64,000 bases of DNA from the NCBI GenBank assembly GCA_964019335.1, contig OZ025696.1:186001-250000 (forward strand), read 5' to 3'. Under the pieces are notes generated by a model, which did no database searches, was not told the origin of the DNA, and saw only the letters and a program-made list of their open reading frames with translations. The position numbers were made by a program, and so were the translations under genes. This stretch comes from Diplonema japonicum (lineage: Eukaryota; Euglenozoa; Diplonemea; Diplonemida; Diplonemidae). Each line of letters opens with the position of its first letter. The first letter of the stretch is position 1. This document shows positions 39,399-51,329 of this stretch, in pieces.

Positions 39399-39934
39399 CG
39401 GTAAGGTGGGGATAGACCGGCGATCGCCGGTCTAAGCAATTCTTTTTGAAAACGTCGACGGTCTACGGACAGACCGGCGAATTTCTAGTACCTGCGGTAG
39501 GCCATAAGGGGGCAGGGGTTGCCCCTTTCTCTTTTTATTAATCAAGGGGTGAGTTGGTTTCAGTCCGCATTGCATTGCCTGCACCCACTGAATAATAAAC
39601 TGCAGAAGAGTTCCCTCTCCATCGGTTCTGTGAACAAGATGCTTGATGGAGTAATCATGAAGCTCGCTGAATCGGCAGCTCATGTCGAGAACCCCCCATG
39701 GACGAACTTGTGTCCCACGGAGTCCAACTCAGTTCCACGGCATCCAGTCTGTACCACGAAGAAGGCTCAGGCCCGAAATCGAAACAGCTAAGCAGTTGGT
39801 CGAGCCGTTGCTTCACCACTTAGGCAATCAGTTCTCCATAGAACTTGGCAAAGAGGCAAAGGATAAAGTGTGGAAGAGGGTGCAGCAGCTGAAGCAAGCT
39901 GCTCCTCGTGTTCACAAGGCTCAGGACATCAATT
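39399..39934 (+). mobile_element. element Q2 with a perfect 20-bp palindrome
   Basis: Starts GGTAAGGTGGGGATAGACC as in Q1 and has the palindrome AGACCGGCGATCGCCGGTCT at 39414-39433. A clean half-site ACAGACCGGCGAATTT follows about 40 bases later. The GGCAGGGGTTGCCCC hairpin and the block coding ETAKQLVEPLLHHLGNQF are shared with Q1. Between them Q2 has different sequence, so both copies have suffered deletions. Orientation is the same as Q1. Confidence 0.55.
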
Positions 39935-40296
39935 AAACCTGAGAAACTGAACCGTCTATTGGTGATAAGCACTGGGGGCAGATGTTCCGAGTGAAGACCT
40001 CATCAGTTGCGTCATAAGACGGTTTCATGATATGCCGACAAGCAGACGGCATGTGAACCTTACTGAGGCTGAGTTTCTGGAGGAGTAGCACAAACGTTCA
40101 GGGAGAAAAAAAAAAAAAAAGTGTTCAAGCCAACGAGAGGCCCAATTAACGTCCCCTATTTTTATTTTTTTTTGATAAAAAAAGGGTCAAAAAATCGGCC
40201 AAAAAGCACCGCAGGTCTATCGAAAAAAACCCATTTTGAACCGGGGGCCCTGAATTAACCTTTTTTTTTTTTTTTTTTCTTTTGGCATGCAGCCGG

Positions 40297-40350
<54 letters not shown>
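39935..40350. other. unassigned spacer with inverted match to window end
   Basis: Near 40,207-40,250 GCAGGTCTATCG...AACCCATTTTGAACC GGGGGCC matches the opposite strand of 63,904-63,950. That indicates another dispersed repeat. The rest is homopolymer. Confidence 0.45.
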
Positions 40351-40352
<2 letters not shown>

Positions 40353-40391
40353 TGTCTTTGAGGGAACCTGCAGTATGTGACAGGATCGCCT
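40351..40391 (+). repeat. motif S copy 4
   Basis: GATGTCTTTGAGGGAA followed by the CCTGCAGTATGTGACAGGAT core. Lies 49 bases past the stop of the hydroxylase gene, so it would fall in that gene's 3' UTR. Confidence 0.7.
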
Positions 40392-40439
40392 AAAAAAAAT
40401 AGCGATTTCACTTCTTCGAGTGAAAACTTTTTTTTTTTT

Positions 40440-41204
40440 TTACTTTTTAGCGTCTCTCTTGTAGGTACCAAAAATCACATCCCACAGCATAATGTACTGC
40501 CCGTAGTTGGTATTGACATCTACTCGGTGGTGGACATCGTGGGCCGACACGGAGAAAAGATGCTCAGTAACCTCCGCCGCGAACCGGGTGTGGTTGAGAG
40601 AGGCCGCGTAACCACCGATAACAATAAAGGCGACAACGGTCAGAATATTGAGCGGAAAAAGCACCTTGGAGACCAGGTAGAGCGAAAACAAATGGTCGTA
40701 ATTTCCAACAATAAACTCAAAAGGATGCGTATTGATAGCATCAGTATTCCCCCGGAACGGAGAATGCTGTTGGTGGTGGTGCTTATGTATAACAGGATAA
40801 ACAGAAGGGTGATGCAGCCCTCTGTGGAACATGTAATAGAAAAACTCATATATTATAAACAAGCTGATCAGCTGCGCTATCGAAATGAAAAGGGCAAATT
40901 CGTTGATGTTCCACTCGCAGGCAACCCAAGCCCATTGGCCGGTGTGGTACGTGAAAATAACTGTTATGAACTTGTTCACCATGACGCACCACCGGTCATA
41001 ACTGTCCATTTCGTGCTTTGCAAATTTTCCCTCGGGGAGCCGCGCGCCCTTGTGATGGATGACCGGTGGTGACACGACGTAACCCCAAAACCCCGAGTAC
41101 ACCCCGATGACCAGAACGGCCCACCACAGGTAGTCAACTGCTTGCATCGTGCTTCCTAGCCCGTCTGTCAAAAATCGATTCGCCGACGCTGGTACCGCAT
41201 CCAT
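40440..41204 (-). CDS. fatty acid hydroxylase / sterol desaturase family membrane enzyme
   Basis: 254 residues, start directly after a T/A-rich leader. Four or more membrane segments (YLWWAVLVIGVYSGFWGYVV, FALFISIAQLISLFIIYEFF, VLFPLNILTVVAFIVIGGY). The His-box set that holds the di-iron centre is complete: HRGLHH at 127-132, HKHHHQQH at 140-147 and HDVHH at 222-226. This spacing defines the FA_hydroxylase superfamily (C-4 and C-5 sterol oxidases, sphingolipid hydroxylases). Such ER enzymes use O2 and cytochrome b5-derived electrons. The short length resembles sterol C-4 methyl oxidase/ERG3-like members, but the substrate is open. Confidence 0.9.
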   Translation of the reverse strand: MDAVPASANRFLTDGLGSTMQAVDYLWWAVLVIGVYSGFWGYVVSPPVIHHKGARLPEGKFAKHEMDSYDRWCVMVNKFITVIFTYHTGQWAWVACEWNINEFALFISIAQLISLFIIYEFFYYMFHRGLHHPSVYPVIHKHHHQQHSPFRGNTDAINTHPFEFIVGNYDHLFSLYLVSKVLFPLNILTVVAFIVIGGYAASLNHTRFAAEVTEHLFSVSAHDVHHRVDVNTNYGQYIMLWDVIFGTYKRDAKK

Positions 41205-41839
41205 TTTTTTTTTTCCCTTTCTTTTTTTGGAAAAAGCCGTGTGTTATTCCCTTTTTTTCTTTTTCGAGCATTCAAAGCAACAATGAAAAAATAGGGGGGG
41301 GTACCGTAGATAGGCCTCCGGGATAAAAAGAAAAGAGGGAAAAAAAAAAAAGAGAAAAGAAGCGGGTATGCATTGGTCCTGTATGCTCCACGTGGGAGTC
41401 GGCGGGCTTAAGAGCGGGTAGCTAGGAGAGGTGGCGCCGTTCACCTGTACCATCACTACACTACGCAGCTTACCACATAAAGATGGTTCTATTTTGTGTT
41501 TCCCCCCAACCCCCCGTAAAGGAGTACAAACCCACTGTCAGTACTCGTGCTTGGATCCAGTTTTTGTGAGACGCCCCCTTGTTAAAAAAAAAGGGGGGGG
41601 AAAGAAAACTATCCAGAAAAACCCTGCCATGCATCGAGCATACGTGTTGTCTTTTCTCTTTTTCTTTTTTGAAGTACCGGATTTGGGCTTGTTGTGTACC
41701 TCTTTTTGTTTGTGAGCCCCCCATGGGAAATCAAACGAACCTGGAAGGTGCAGCCACTACAGGGACTGCGGGGAGGGCTTCGAGGCCTGATGATATCTGA
41801 TACTGTCCCAACTAGAAAAAGGGGGAAGGGGTAGAAAAG
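41205..41839. other. unassigned spacer
   Basis: Homopolymers, a GAGACGCCCCCTTG motif near 41,567 and no coding sequence I can support. Confidence 0.4.
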
Positions 41840-42010
41840 AATATAGGAGATAAGGAGGCCAGTGTTGGTGGTGCCCTGCACAAGAACTGTCTACTTGATT
41901 ACATGGGTTGTCGCCTAGCTGTGGCTTCTTCTGCGTCGTGTCCTTAATGCGTGCGGTGCGAAGCTCAACCCTAGCCGAGGGGCCCCCAAGATTCTGCGCT
42001 TGTGCAGTTT
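41840..42010. repeat. repeat R3
   Basis: Minus strand begins AAACTGCACAAGCGCAGAAT and ends CTCCTTATCTCCTATATTC. On the sense strand it is preceded by a short frame (VVEINMEIIPEHIADAQ) that starts after a TTTTTGCAG acceptor-like site at about 42,061-42,080. An exon fragment may therefore adjoin the repeat. Confidence 0.6.
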
Positions 42011-42199
42011 CCTGAGCATCTGCAATATGTTCTGGGATAATCTCCATGTTTATCTCCACCACCTGCAAAAAAAAAAAAAAAGAGTCGGCTGATTGTTTGT
42101 GCAAGCCGTTTTCACCTACAGTAGGGATAGACGGACAAGCTGCCTCTACTCTTTTTTGCAATAACAATTCTCTTTCAAAAATTTGTTTACTTGTTCCAG

Positions 42200-45100
42200 C
42201 AAAAAAAAACTCGATCTATTTTTGCGGTGCGCTGGTTGGTGCCCACCGTGGACTGGGGATCCTACACGTGCCTGTCACCATTCTGCGGTTGCATCCTGGT
42301 GCCGGCCGTCGGGGTTTGCCTGTCCGTCATGGACGGCATTAAAAAAAAAAACTATTCTTTTAAGGTATGCGTTTTTGCGCTCACCGGCCGAGCTGCGCTT
42401 AGTCCCCGTTGTCCCCGTTCTGGGGGCTCTGGCGGGTTCCTACTGCGGTGGTCAAACTGCGGGGCAGCCTTGTCGGTGTCCGCGACTGGTACCTGTCCCG
42501 CAAGCCTTCGATGCTACTCATGGTTCGTTCCGGGAGTACTGGCCTCCTGTCATACCCGTGTGTGGTCGGTCCTCCGATACAGCGTAGGGAGTTGACGCGC
42601 TCCACTCGCGCCGCTGGGAACGCTACCCCTCTGCCATCAGCGTGGTACAGGTCCTGGACTCGTCTCAGCACATACCGTAGCCTCCTTGCCTTGACGCCCA
42701 GGTCCTCCACCTTGCCCACTTCCCCGCCGTCGTCCAGCAGCAGCTCCATCTCCCTCTCGAAGTCGAGGGCCAGCTCTAACGTCGTCACCGCCGTGTGCCG
42801 ACCAGGCGCGTCATCCCACAGCAGGCCTCCCAACCACCTCAGCACCGGCCCCAGCAGCTTGTCCATCACTGTTCCTGACGCTCCCAGCCTTCGCAGTTCA
42901 GACACCGTCGGCGTCGGGTGCGCCCTCCCCGTCACGACCGCCCGCCACGGGTAAGCTTGTGTCTGCAGTGCGCGGTTCGCATCCACCGCTGCATCCCTCC
43001 GCGTGACTACCTCCAGCAGGTACTTCTGCACCAGTAAGGCCCTTGGCTTGTCTTGGCAGCCTCTGGGCACCACCCCATGGAGCCTCGTCGCCTTCGGCAT
43101 AGCTGCCGGGTCCAGGTTCGCGTACTCCATCTTGCTCCGCACCGCGTCACCCGGCTCGCATCGCCAGAGGGCGTGTTCCAGCACCTCCGTGTAGCTGCCG
43201 AACCGTTCCTCACACGTCGCAGAGGTGCTGCAGCGGGTTGTTCGGTTCGGGTGGGTGCATAGGCAACACCGTAGAGGCAGGAGGGGAGAATGGAGCTGGT
43301 GAGGATCCTCGCCTTCTGTGTGAACCCCAGCGGCATGGCGGCCAGTCTCCCGCAAGCGCGTCCCATCGCCTCAAGGGGCTTCGCCCTGTGCTCGCCGTCC
43401 ATACATACCCGGACTCCCAGGACGCTGATCTCCTTCTTGGCTGTGAGCACCTCACGTCCGCACTTCACCGTTCCGTGCTCTGCCGTTGTGAACACGTCCG
43501 TCTTCTTCAGGTTGAGGTTCATCCCTGTCAGCAGAGAGAACTCGCACACCCCCGCTGCCGCCTTCTCCAGCGCGCTGAGCAGAGCTGCTATCAAGTAGAC
43601 GTCGTCCGCGTATGACAGGGAATCAGCGCCGGGCACCTCCGCCATGATGGCCTTCACCATCACCCCTACCAGCGCGTTCACCATCACCACCGAGATCGGA
43701 CCCCTGCAGGATGCCGTTCGACGTAGCAAACTCGTCGCCCACCCCTGTCGGGTACTTGAACCTCCGTCTGAGGGATTCGTACATCGTCTCCAGAGGGCGC
43801 AGTATGTTCTGATGCAGTCCCAGGTCCCCCATTAGCCCGAGCGCCACTTCCCGCGGGATTCGGTCGAAGCACTTGACAAAGTCTAGCGCGAGCCCATACA
43901 TCGACATTCCCGATAGCAGAGCTTCTTCGAGCTGCGTCGTCAGTTCCAGCAGTAGCGTGTCCGTACCCCTCCTCGATCTAAACCCATGTTGTGACGCGTC
44001 GGCCCACGACTCCTGCCAGACCAAGATGCGTCTCATCCTCGTTGTCGCCCACAGCCTGTACACGGCGCTGGTGACGGTGATCGGGCGGTGGTCCAACGGG
44101 GCTCTGCCCTCACCTTTCGGGATCAGAGAGACAAGCGCTGTCAATAGCGCCTCCGGCCACTCGCCGGTCTCCTCGACGACGTTGAAGAGCTGCGCCCACC
44201 TCTCGAGCAGCGCGTCAGGTATAGCCTTCAGTTCCGTGATCCTCCAGCCGTCGACGCCTGGGGTGCCCCTCGCAGGCCTGCTGTTTAACACCTCCCTGAG
44301 GTCGCCCCCCGTGATCGGCTCCAGTTCCATGGGGTGCTTATCGATATATCCGCCATACCTCTCTTTGAAAGCAGCGTAGGAAGGTCGGTCACTTTTGTCT
44401 GGGTACAGGTGGAAGACGGAGGCCCATGCCCCCCTCATCAGCGCGTCTATCTCCCCCAGATCTACCGTCAGCCTGCCGTCCTCCTTCGCGACTGCCAGTG
44501 TGTGAACATCCTTGTCACCTCTAACGTAAGCTACGATCCTCCGCCTGTCGTCACGGAAATCAGCTGCCACCCGCTTCCTATAACTTGCTTCGTTCTCCAG
44601 GCGTTGCCGCATCACCGTGTCTCTGTCAGCCTGCTCCGCCGCAGCCTCCAGGCTAGCCCCCCGTAGCAGGTCCTTGTCCGCACGACCCCAAGGTGCATCT
44701 TCTCGGCCAGCTTGACGATGTTCCGCCACGTCCCGTGCAGCATCGCTGGCAGCGACCCCGGCCCACCACGCAGCAGTGCCTCGTTCAGCCCCGTCCTGAG
44801 CGCCACGATTTTCCTCCTGAGGCTGCCGTGCAGCTGGCCTCGTGCGGCAGCTCCCCCTGACGTCCCCGTCGACTTCGCTGCTACCATCTTCTCCGTCAGC
44901 TCTCGCGGCTCTCCTCTGCCTACGTACGACCTCACCTCCGTCACTCCGGCTGAGCTCAGCATATAGCGTTCGGTAGCGCAGCTCAGCAAGGCGTAGAGGC
45001 CCCCCACGTCCCTGGCGTCAACTGCTTGGTGGATTGCGTCGTCGCCGGCAAGCCCTTGGTCAAGATCAGCGTCGGGCGTAACCGCTCCCACCGGTAGCTC

Positions 45101-45520
45101 CTTCGGGAGGAAGAAACGTTTCGTCCGCTTCTTGAGCGTCGGCGTGAAGAGCTCAACGGACAGACACAGGTGCTCCCCGGTCCGCACCCTCTTGTGTGTC
45201 CAGAAGCGTTTCAGCGCTCCGGCAGCCACCGCGTTGGCTAGGACGAAGTCTATCCGCGTCTTCGTCTCCGTCCCGGGTCGTTCGAAGGTGTGGTCCGGTT
45301 CCCGTCCGTCCTTCTCGGCCTGAAGCGCCCCGACGTCGACCCAGTCGTTTTCCACCGTGTGTTTCAGCGTCGCTGACCCGGAAACGTCCGTGTTCAGATC
45401 CCCCAAGACCAGGATCGGTACCTCCCCGAGCTTAGCCCTCAGTTCAACGAGCAGCGAGTGTAGGAGTCGTTCCCTGTCAGCCTTCCCGTAGTGGCCGGCG
45501 CTGCAGTACACCGTGATGAA
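42200..45520 (-). mobile_element. decayed non-LTR retrotransposon (LINE)
   Basis: Minus-strand reading gives, in order, an apurinic-type endonuclease segment (45511-44612: GDLNTDVSG, KTRIDFVLAN; the first part of the domain is missing), reverse transcriptase fingers and palm (44729-43623: SLIPKGEGRAPLDHRPITV, QHGFR, LALDFVKCFDRIP, NGILQG) and the catalytic YADD (43729-43007). A C-terminal region with a Cys/His knuckle follows (43355-42399: TRCSTSATCEERF...HALWRC). The four pieces are in different frames, so at least three frameshifts separate them, and the 5' end is truncated at a T run. The element is not functional. Its last ~200 bases (GTGACAGGCACGTGTAGG, GGTGGGCACCAACCA) recur at 52,560-52,795. 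Confidence 0.85.
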
Positions 45521-45605
45521 AAAAAAAAAAAAAAAAAAAAACAGAACGAATGTTATTTCAAGCCCCTTTGGAAAAAGGAGCTCCCTCCCTCCACATGTTT
45601 CTTTT

Positions 45606-45635
<30 letters not shown>

Positions 45636-45636
<1 letters not shown>

Positions 45637-47819
45637 TAAAACCCTAAGGTCCCGTAAGAGCTCGGCGTTTTGGAAACGGTCAGGTGTTGGGAAGAAGAAA
45701 TAGATCGTTGTGTCTGACAATAGCTGTATTCCGGGTTCAGAACCTTCTCGAGGGCTTCCTGCGTAGTGGTGGGCCGACGACGAGACGGAGAGGCAAGGGA
45801 TATCTCCCTTCGTATATACTCCACCTGTAGAGAAAACCTAGACTGCTTCCTTTCAAGACGGCTTGAAATAAACCGACACACGGCCGTACTCCGCAGATTA
45901 AAGCACAACTCATGCAGAACGCACTTCGCCTGGTCGTACTCCCTGGTTCGGACAAGGTTACACAGGTTCTGCAAGGGTTCAATGCCTTGCTGCGCCGACA
46001 TTTCCTGGCAATACGAGACTTCATATATATCAGTCTCTGCGGTGTGCCCTCCGCCAACGTACAGCGAGGTGATGTTGGTGAGAGTCCGTTGAAACTTCAT
46101 GTTGCAAAGAAACTCGAAGTTGTACTTTGCAGCGAATAGACCCAGCAAATGCGCGCGCTCCAACAACGGGGACTGCACTATGAACTGTTTCATTGCGGTG
46201 CCAAAAACACCACATTGAACGTGGCCGGACACTGCGGCAGATGGCAAGTTGATATGCTTCTTGTTCAGCTCAAACCAAGCTTGATAAATATCACTGCTAG
46301 GAATCTTCGGGATAAAGAACAACGTAATGGACACCGCTGTTATCTCTATCAGCTTCCCCAGACGGGTCAGGTCGTTGCATATGTACGATGCCGCTTCCTG
46401 AATATCAAGATTGGGCGGGCAAAACATTTTCAATATGGTCCCTGGAACCAACCGAAGATGCTCCGCTGTGGAAGGCGAGGGGGGCGGGCTCGTGGCTGAC
46501 CTTGCCTTCACGCTTAAAAAGCTCGACTTTGGTGTCAGGCTGCTGCTTATACTACCCATGCTGTCGTCTTTATCCTTCTCTATAACAATGAAAGGATTCT
46601 CGTTCTGATAGTCATCCTCTTCGGCGAGAACCTGCGTTGGTAAAAACCTTTTATACTGGCTCAGCTTTTCCACAATAACACCCATGTGACTGAGCAGCGG
46701 ATCTTCCTGTTCGTCAAGGTCACGTAGAAACATTACTGCGTCCAAACGCAGGGCGGAGATCGCACTAGCGCAGGACCTTGCTAGCATCAATGACGCCTCC
46801 GATCTCACACGATGTGTATGCACCTTCATTTGAGTGAAGATGGTTATTGTGTACAGAAACCCTGTCAGCAGTGCTAAGACAAAGCTGATGGCGATTTCGG
46901 AACCCAATCGCGGGCTGAGCCGTTCGACTCTGACGGACCATTTCCGGCTGCCAAGAATGAGATCGTTAGAAATTTCTGGGAAATCCGAGTAGTTTTTCGT
47001 TGACTCAGCGAGCATGTTTGAATTACTATCGGTCTTGTCGAAGAGGTGGACCCGCTTGCTGTCGATGGCCATCCCGCGGAGAGAGAACGCAAGAAACTTC
47101 TTGATGTTGTAGATGCCCACCGCAAAACCCCGCACCGTGGAGACGTTCCCACTGATTCCCGAGAAAATCGGAAGATACATGAAAAAAACAGATATATCGG
47201 TTCCGGGGAAAACAGATTTTTCCGATGCGGAACTGTGGCCAAGCAGGGCCTGCTCCAGAACTGTTGCCTGGTCACGCCTAGTGCCGAGGTCCAAGCCGTG
47301 TATCTTCTTGTTGGTTTCATACGGGGTAACACTGTAGACAGGATAGTATTGGGATGCGTTCGATCTGCGCTGTATTTTATTGTCAGGAGTCATTTCCGTG
47401 AACTCGAAGCCTTTGTGATGAGCCTTTTGTGCTTGTTCGAAGTCGTACCTGTCGTCGTGTTCTACTACTGGTACCCATGTGAGGGCTTCATAGTAGTCTT
47501 CTCGTGAAAGCCGGTTTGTAAATTTGTGGAATTCTGAGTCGTTCGGGTCGAGAGTTGCAAGAAAGCCTGTCAACGCGTTGGAGTTTTTGAGTGTCAGTTG
47601 AATGGTACGTTCTATAGAGCTTCTCACTGCAATTTCCGCACCGTTACGCTCGCTTAGAGTGATGTCCTTCCTGCTCTCGGAGAGCTCCATGTAGAGGTGT
47701 CCCACTATGATTGCGATAATGGGACCGAGAAGCAGCAGAGCGTAATAACAGTTCAGGAGGCGTACTGGTTTCCTGTAGCCCTTTTTGCGATACTGGGCGA
47801 CGCTGTTTCTGGCTTGCAT
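45636..47819 (-). CDS. CHASE-domain membrane receptor with degenerate cyclase-like region
   Basis: 727 residues. Membrane segment 1 at ~23-43 and segment 2 near residue 305-325 (AISFVLALLTGFLYTITIF) enclose a ~260-residue extracellular region. That region matches the CHASE sensor pattern (SREDYYEALTWVPVVEHDDR, FEFTEMTPDNKIQRRSNA, YYPVYSVTPYETNKK). The cytosolic half starts with SQYKRFLPTQVL, typical of the segment before class III nucleotidyl cyclase domains in protists. A beta-alpha pattern follows (EITAVSITLFFIPKIPSSDI), but without the metal-binding Asp pair I would expect. It may be an inactive or regulatory cyclase homologue. A Ser-rich linker (SMGSISSSLTPKSSFLS) could be phosphorylated. 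It probably senses a small ligand at the surface. Confidence 0.65.
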
Positions 47820-49096
47820 TTCTTTTTTTTTCGTTCTTTTCTTTTTTAGGGGGGGGGGTTGTTGGGCGGGGTTTCTTCTTTTTTTTTAGGGCCCTCCCCC
47901 CCCCCCGTTCTCGTTAAACTTTTTTTTTTTTTAATGTGAGGGGCGAAAAAGAGAGAAAAAAAAAAAAGAAAAAAAAAAACTAACGCAAAAAAGAAAAAAA
48001 AAGAAAAAAAAAAAAAAAAAACGAAAGAGATGATGGAGAACAAAAGAGAGAAAAAGAAGGTGGGGAGGGGGGGAGAAGGAAAAAAGAAAAAAAAGATTGG
48101 GTCGGTTTTTTTTTTTTTTTTTTTTTTCTGTTGTTGTTTTGTGCAAAAGTCGGCTTTATTCAGCATGGGGTTGAAGCCGTTCAAGCAGAAGTTTAAGAGG
48201 TGGTTCTTTTTTTTCTTTTTCTTTTTTTTTTTAAATTAAGCTTTTGCACTTTTTACTGAACATCCCGGTTTGTGCAAAACTGCCGAGCCCTTTTTTTTTT
48301 TTTTTTTTTTTTGACCTCCAGGTTTTCTGAAGAACTTAGGAAAAGAAAAGAAAAAATAACCTCTTCACGCTGAGATATTTCTCCTTTTCATTTTCTATTT
48401 TAAAAGAGAGAAATATAGAGAATCTTTTTTTTTTTTTTTTTTTGGTTCTCATACTTTTCGCAGAAAGGAAGAAACTATCGAACGAAAGTAGAATGCCGCG
48501 CCCAGGGAAAATGGAGGAAAAATAATTCTTTTTCTTTTTTTTTTTTTTTCTTTCAAGGGGACGGGAAAAAAAAAAAAAAAAAAAAAAAAAGCCAGTTTTA
48601 CTGCTTGGTGAATACAATTTGCATTTGGTGTATAAATGGCACATCCGTCATCACCACGAGCAGTGCTGTCCAGAACGAGGAAAGAGGACACGAAACAATG
48701 TTCACATGGGAGGGTAGTACAACGAAAGCGAAAAGTTTTCATTTTTTTTCATCACTTCATATGTACAGGTTTCCCTGTGGAGGCGCGGGCCCAAACGGTA
48801 GCGCCACGATCTCAAGCCCAATAATCTAAAGAGAAAAAAAAAAGAGGAAAAAAAATGGCCGTGAAGGAGTGGGTAGAAACCCTTGGAGAAGTTTTTTTTA
48901 AAAAAAAAAAAGAAAGCCCGTAAAGACACGTTGCCAAGTCCCCCCCCCCTTTTTTTTGTTTTAGACAAACAAACAAAAAAAAAAAAAAAAAAAAAAGCAA
49001 AAAACAAAAAAAGCGGAACACAAAACTAAAGAAACAAACAAATTAGACAATGGAGAACGCGTAGTTTTACATTAAAAAAAAAAAAAAGAAAAAAGC
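47820..49096. other. 1.3-kb homopolymer-rich spacer
   Basis: Dominated by A, T, G and C runs, several longer than 20 bases. A stretch at 48,600-48,840 is of normal complexity but has no supported ORF. No gene seen. Confidence 0.5.
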
Positions 49097-51158
49097 TCAC
49101 ACCACCATGTTGCCGCTCAGCTTGATGTCTTGAGACGAGGCACCAACCTAAAAAAAAAAAAAAAAAAAAAAGATAAGATTCTTTATTCCCCCCCCAACAT
49201 TTTGCACATACGTAAATCTTGAAAGTGCCCCTCTGGAGAACCCACTCGTGGGCAGTAGCGTCCCAGCATGACAGGTCACGCTCCGTTAAGTAGAACTTGA
49301 CCTCAGCGAACTGGCCCGGCTGCAACATGTTCTTTTTGAACCCCTTCAACTGCCTTGGAGGTTCCCCGCTGGTAGGAGGGAAGCTCAAGTACAACTGAGC
49401 CACCTCAGCACCGGCCACGTTCCCCACATTCTGAAGAGTTGCCAACACAGTCCTTGCTGTCGGATCGATGTTCAAATTAGTAAATGCGAAGGTGGTGTAT
49501 GACATCCCATGCCCGAAGGGGTACTTGGGTCGAACACCGTTGGCGTGGTACCACCTGTAACCCACCTCAAGCTTCTCGGAGTACGAAACCTGGTTGTCAA
49601 TGCCAGGGTATTGGGCCTCAGTGAAACCTACTTCGTTGTTCTTGTTAGGAAACGACAGGGGCAGCTTGCCAGAAGGGTTCACCCTCCCTGACAGCAATCC
49701 AGCTGCTGCCGTTCCTTCCTCCTGCCCGGGCATGAACATTGCGAGGACAGATGGGACGGAGTCAGTCCAGTTTGTCAGGACCGCGCCGGGTGAAATGATC
49801 ACCGCTGCTGTCTTGGGCTGTGCTGTGCCGACTGCACGGGCCATTTGAACTTCATCAGAGGGCAGGTCGAGGTTCTTTCTGTCCTCACCTTCACCGGAGA
49901 TGGTAGCGAGCACCATGACCGCCACGTCGGCAGCCGCTGCAATGGTTGCGGCGTCCTTGTCGTTCTTCCCCTCGTAGTACTGCACATCAGCAGAAGGGAA
50001 CTCCCACTTCACACCCTGCAAGATGGATGTGACATGGTCGGGCGTCACCTTCCCAGACCCGGTACCGCCAGCAATAGGCGACCTGTCGGCAGCCTTCCCA
50101 ATAACTGCGATCTTCGCGGGGTTCTTGAACGGCAGCACGTCCTTGTCGTTCTTAAGGAGAACCGTGGACGCTTCAGCAATCTGCCTGGCGATGGTAACAT
50201 GCTCCGGGGAGGTGACATTGGCACTCGGCTTACCAGTTGCAGCGTTTCTGTCGAGGATGCCTGTCTTGACAAGGGAGAGCAGGATCCTGTACACCTTGTC
50301 ATCGACAACGGGCTCGGGAACAGTGCCTGCCTCGACTGCCTTCTTGAGGGCGTCGCCGAAGTACTCGTAGAGTGGCATCTCAACGTCGAGACCGCCGAGA
50401 GCAGAGCCGACTGTGGAGTGAGTGGCCGTCCAGTCAGACATGACCCAGCCTGTGAAGTTCAACTTGCCCTTGAGCAGCACGTTGAGGGTGTGGTTGTTCT
50501 CACAAGCGTGGACACCGTTGACAAGGTTGTACGAGCACATTGCTGTGTAGACACCAGCCTCGACGGCACCCTCGAAGGGCGGCATGTAGATCTCCATGAG
50601 GGTGCGCTCGTCAACATTTGAGGACTCCGTCTTACGGTGGTGCTCCTGGTTGTTTCCGATGAAGTGCTTGATGTTGGCCATGACACCGTTGGACTGGATC
50701 CCCTGGATAGCAGGGGCTACCATGATCTTCCCGAGGTAAGGGTCCTCTCCTGACATGTACTCGAAGTTCCTGCCGTCAAGCGGGACGCGTGCCACGCAGA
50801 CGCCAGGGCCCAGCTGGATGTTCGCGCCCTTCAAGTAGAACTCCCTCCCCATAGTAGTGCCCCAAAGCCTCGAGATCTCCACATCCCAGGATGCGCCTGC
50901 AGTGAGACCGCTAGGCCACTGCGTGCTGGTGCCGGGGTGCCCCACGGCCCTGAACCCTTGGGGGCCATCGTTCATGGTGATGGCTGGAATGCCAAGCCTC
51001 TTGACCCCGTCGATGGTCCCAACGTAGTCGTGAGTCAGGTAGTCCGAACCATGCAGCATCCTTACCTTCTCCTGAAGCGTCATCTTGGACACCAGGTCTC
51101 TAGCGCGCTGCTCAGGGGACTGAGCCAGCAGCACCGCTACAGTGACGGCAGCCAACAT
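49097..51158 (-). CDS. secreted GH3 beta-glucosidase (two exons)
   Basis: Exon 1 49212-51158, intron 49148-49211 (64 bp, GTATGT...T run...TTAG), exon 2 49097-49147; 665 residues. A short signal peptide is followed by the GH3 N-terminal barrel (KRLGIPAITMNDGPQGFR, KHFIGNN). The catalytic nucleophile is expected at Asp242 in GWVMSDW. The alpha/beta C-terminal domain and FnIII-like domain follow (YPFGHGMSYTTF, then QLKGFKK). Splicing replaces a homopolymer-coded end by VGASSQDIKLSGNMVV, which completes the usual FKIYVGASS...L C-terminus of the family. The enzyme cleaves terminal beta-linked glucose, probably in oligosaccharide or cellulose digestion outside the cell. Confidence 0.92.
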
Positions 51159-51329
51159 TGTTATTGTTGTTTTTTTTTTCCTGTTTTTTTTTTTTTTTTT
51201 TTTTTTCTTTCCGAAATAAAGAAAACTTCAAAACGTACACTTTTTTTTTTTGTTTCTAACAATATTATTGTCGAGACCTAAAAAAAAAAAAAAAAACTAG
51301 CTATTGTCTCTCTTTTTTTTTTTTTTTTT

